A stretch of DNA of 64,000 bases from Rhodanobacteraceae bacterium (lineage in GTDB: Bacteria > Pseudomonadota > Gammaproteobacteria > Xanthomonadales > SZUA-5), in assembly GCA_016713135.1 (NCBI GenBank), contig JADJPR010000023.1, positions 62,001 to 126,000 on the forward strand, in the 5' to 3' direction. This document shows positions 63,719-64,000 of the stretch, one piece after another. Under the pieces are notes generated by a model. The model was not told the DNA's origin and did not search any database. It worked only from the letters and a program-made list of their open reading frames with translations. Within the stretch, counting starts at the first letter, position 1, and each line of letters starts with the position of its first letter. A program made the position numbers and the translations under genes.

Positions 63719-63746
63719 GAATGATCGTTCACTCTCCCGATCATTC
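63719..63746. promoter_or_regulatory. dyad operator upstream of the efflux adaptor gene
   Basis: GAATGATCG (63719-63727) and CGATCATTC (63738-63746) are perfect 9-bp inverted half-sites around a 10-base spacer. They lie 19 bases before the adaptor start. The layout and AATGATCG words resemble TetR/AcrR-family operators that control RND pumps. The regulator gene is not in the window. Confidence 0.6.
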
Positions 63747-63765
63747 CCTTGCCCGGTGTCTGCCC

Positions 63766-64000
63766 ATGCGCCTGCCCCATCCCTTGCCTTCGCTGGCGTG
63801 CCTGACGCTGGTCCTGTCGCTGGCGGCCTGCAGCAGCGAGGCTCCGCCCTCGCCGCGTGGCAAGCCTGAAGTCACCGTCGTCACCGTGCAGCCGGAGGCG
63901 GTGACGCTGACGCGCGAGCTGCCGGGGCGGGTGAGTCCCTTCCTGGTGGCGGAGGTGCGCCCGCAGGTGGGCGGCCTGGTGCGCGAGCGCTTGTTCGAGG
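63766..64000 (+). CDS. RND efflux periplasmic adaptor lipoprotein, N-terminal part (runs off window)
   Basis: The first 78 codons of an AcrA/MexA-type membrane fusion protein. A signal peptide with lipobox LSLAAC near residue 22 is followed by VTVVTVQPEAVTLTRELPGR, then SPFLVAEVRPQVGGLVRERL, which is the start of the membrane-proximal and lipoyl domains. An inverted-repeat operator lies just upstream, implying repressor control. The inner-membrane pump and outer-membrane channel genes would lie to the right. Confidence 0.9.
   Translation, partial: MRLPHPLPSLACLTLVLSLAACSSEAPPSPRGKPEVTVVTVQPEAVTLTRELPGRVSPFLVAEVRPQVGGLVRERLFE

Overview
This is a GC-rich chromosomal window from a gammaproteobacterium, most likely of the Xanthomonadales (Lysobacterales), close to the Rhodanobacteraceae/Dokdonella side. 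That placement is inferred from gene content, from a dispersed TTTTCTTTG/CAAAGAAAA hairpin repeat I associate with that order, and from secreted proteins ending in a GFE tail. Nothing indicates a plasmid, prophage, integron or CRISPR locus, and I see no rRNA or tRNA gene. Coding is dense, with many ATGA, GTGA or TGATG overlaps that mark operons.

Layout. 1-3.3 kb: 5' end of carA (minus), a doubtful small gene, msrA, and two exported proteins. 3.4-6.8 kb: a complete E. coli-type fumarate reductase operon frdABCD behind a near-consensus FNR box. 6.8-11.7 kb: ExoD-like protein, a hairpin repeat, tesA, and the divergent ybbA-ybbP exporter whose start codon overlaps that of tesA. 11.8-15.7 kb: a PilZ protein and a minus-strand operon of PhnD-like binding protein, GGDEF-EAL enzyme and DUF486 membrane protein. 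15.8-22.1 kb: a large Asp-box (VPS10/sortilin-like) protein apparently telescoped with a LolA-like gene, then an exported FG-GAP protein with 14 repeats. 22.2-27.5 kb: kynU-kmo-trmJ as one overlapping unit, tesB and bpt. 27.6-35.7 kb: the type IV pilus minor pilin cluster fimT-pilV-pilW-pilX-pilY1-pilE. 35.8-42.5 kb: M3 peptidase lipoprotein, S4 protein, an unknown exported protein, a bacteriohemerythrin gene fragment, a transsulfuration-family enzyme, ltaE and a small membrane protein. 42.6-53 kb: smc, an M13 peptidase, an amidohydrolase with TolB-like propeller, and a metallo-beta-lactamase-fold protein. 53-60 kb: YecA/SEC-C protein, DUF2333 protein, leucine dehydrogenase, isovaleryl-CoA dehydrogenase, and an HD-GYP response regulator. 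60-64 kb: leuS-lptE, a TerC fragment, and the 5' end of an RND efflux adaptor gene with a dyad operator.

How the genes work together. Several modules are coherent. The frd operon allows fumarate respiration. kynU-kmo handle tryptophan breakdown through kynurenine, and the leucine and isovaleryl-CoA dehydrogenases begin branched-chain amino acid breakdown. PilZ, GGDEF-EAL and HD-GYP proteins form c-di-GMP synthesis, breakdown and sensing parts that may act on the pilus system. Several exported peptidases and propeller proteins suggest a protein-degrading lifestyle.

The most unusual features are intergenic or at gene edges. A shared C-terminal tail D-x-L-F-x-[DN]-G-F-E occurs on two unrelated exported proteins. 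There is a set of inverted repeats built from simple G-rich words, each with a different word but the same architecture. Three loci look like deletion scars or gene remnants: lolA/VPS10, hemerythrin and TerC.
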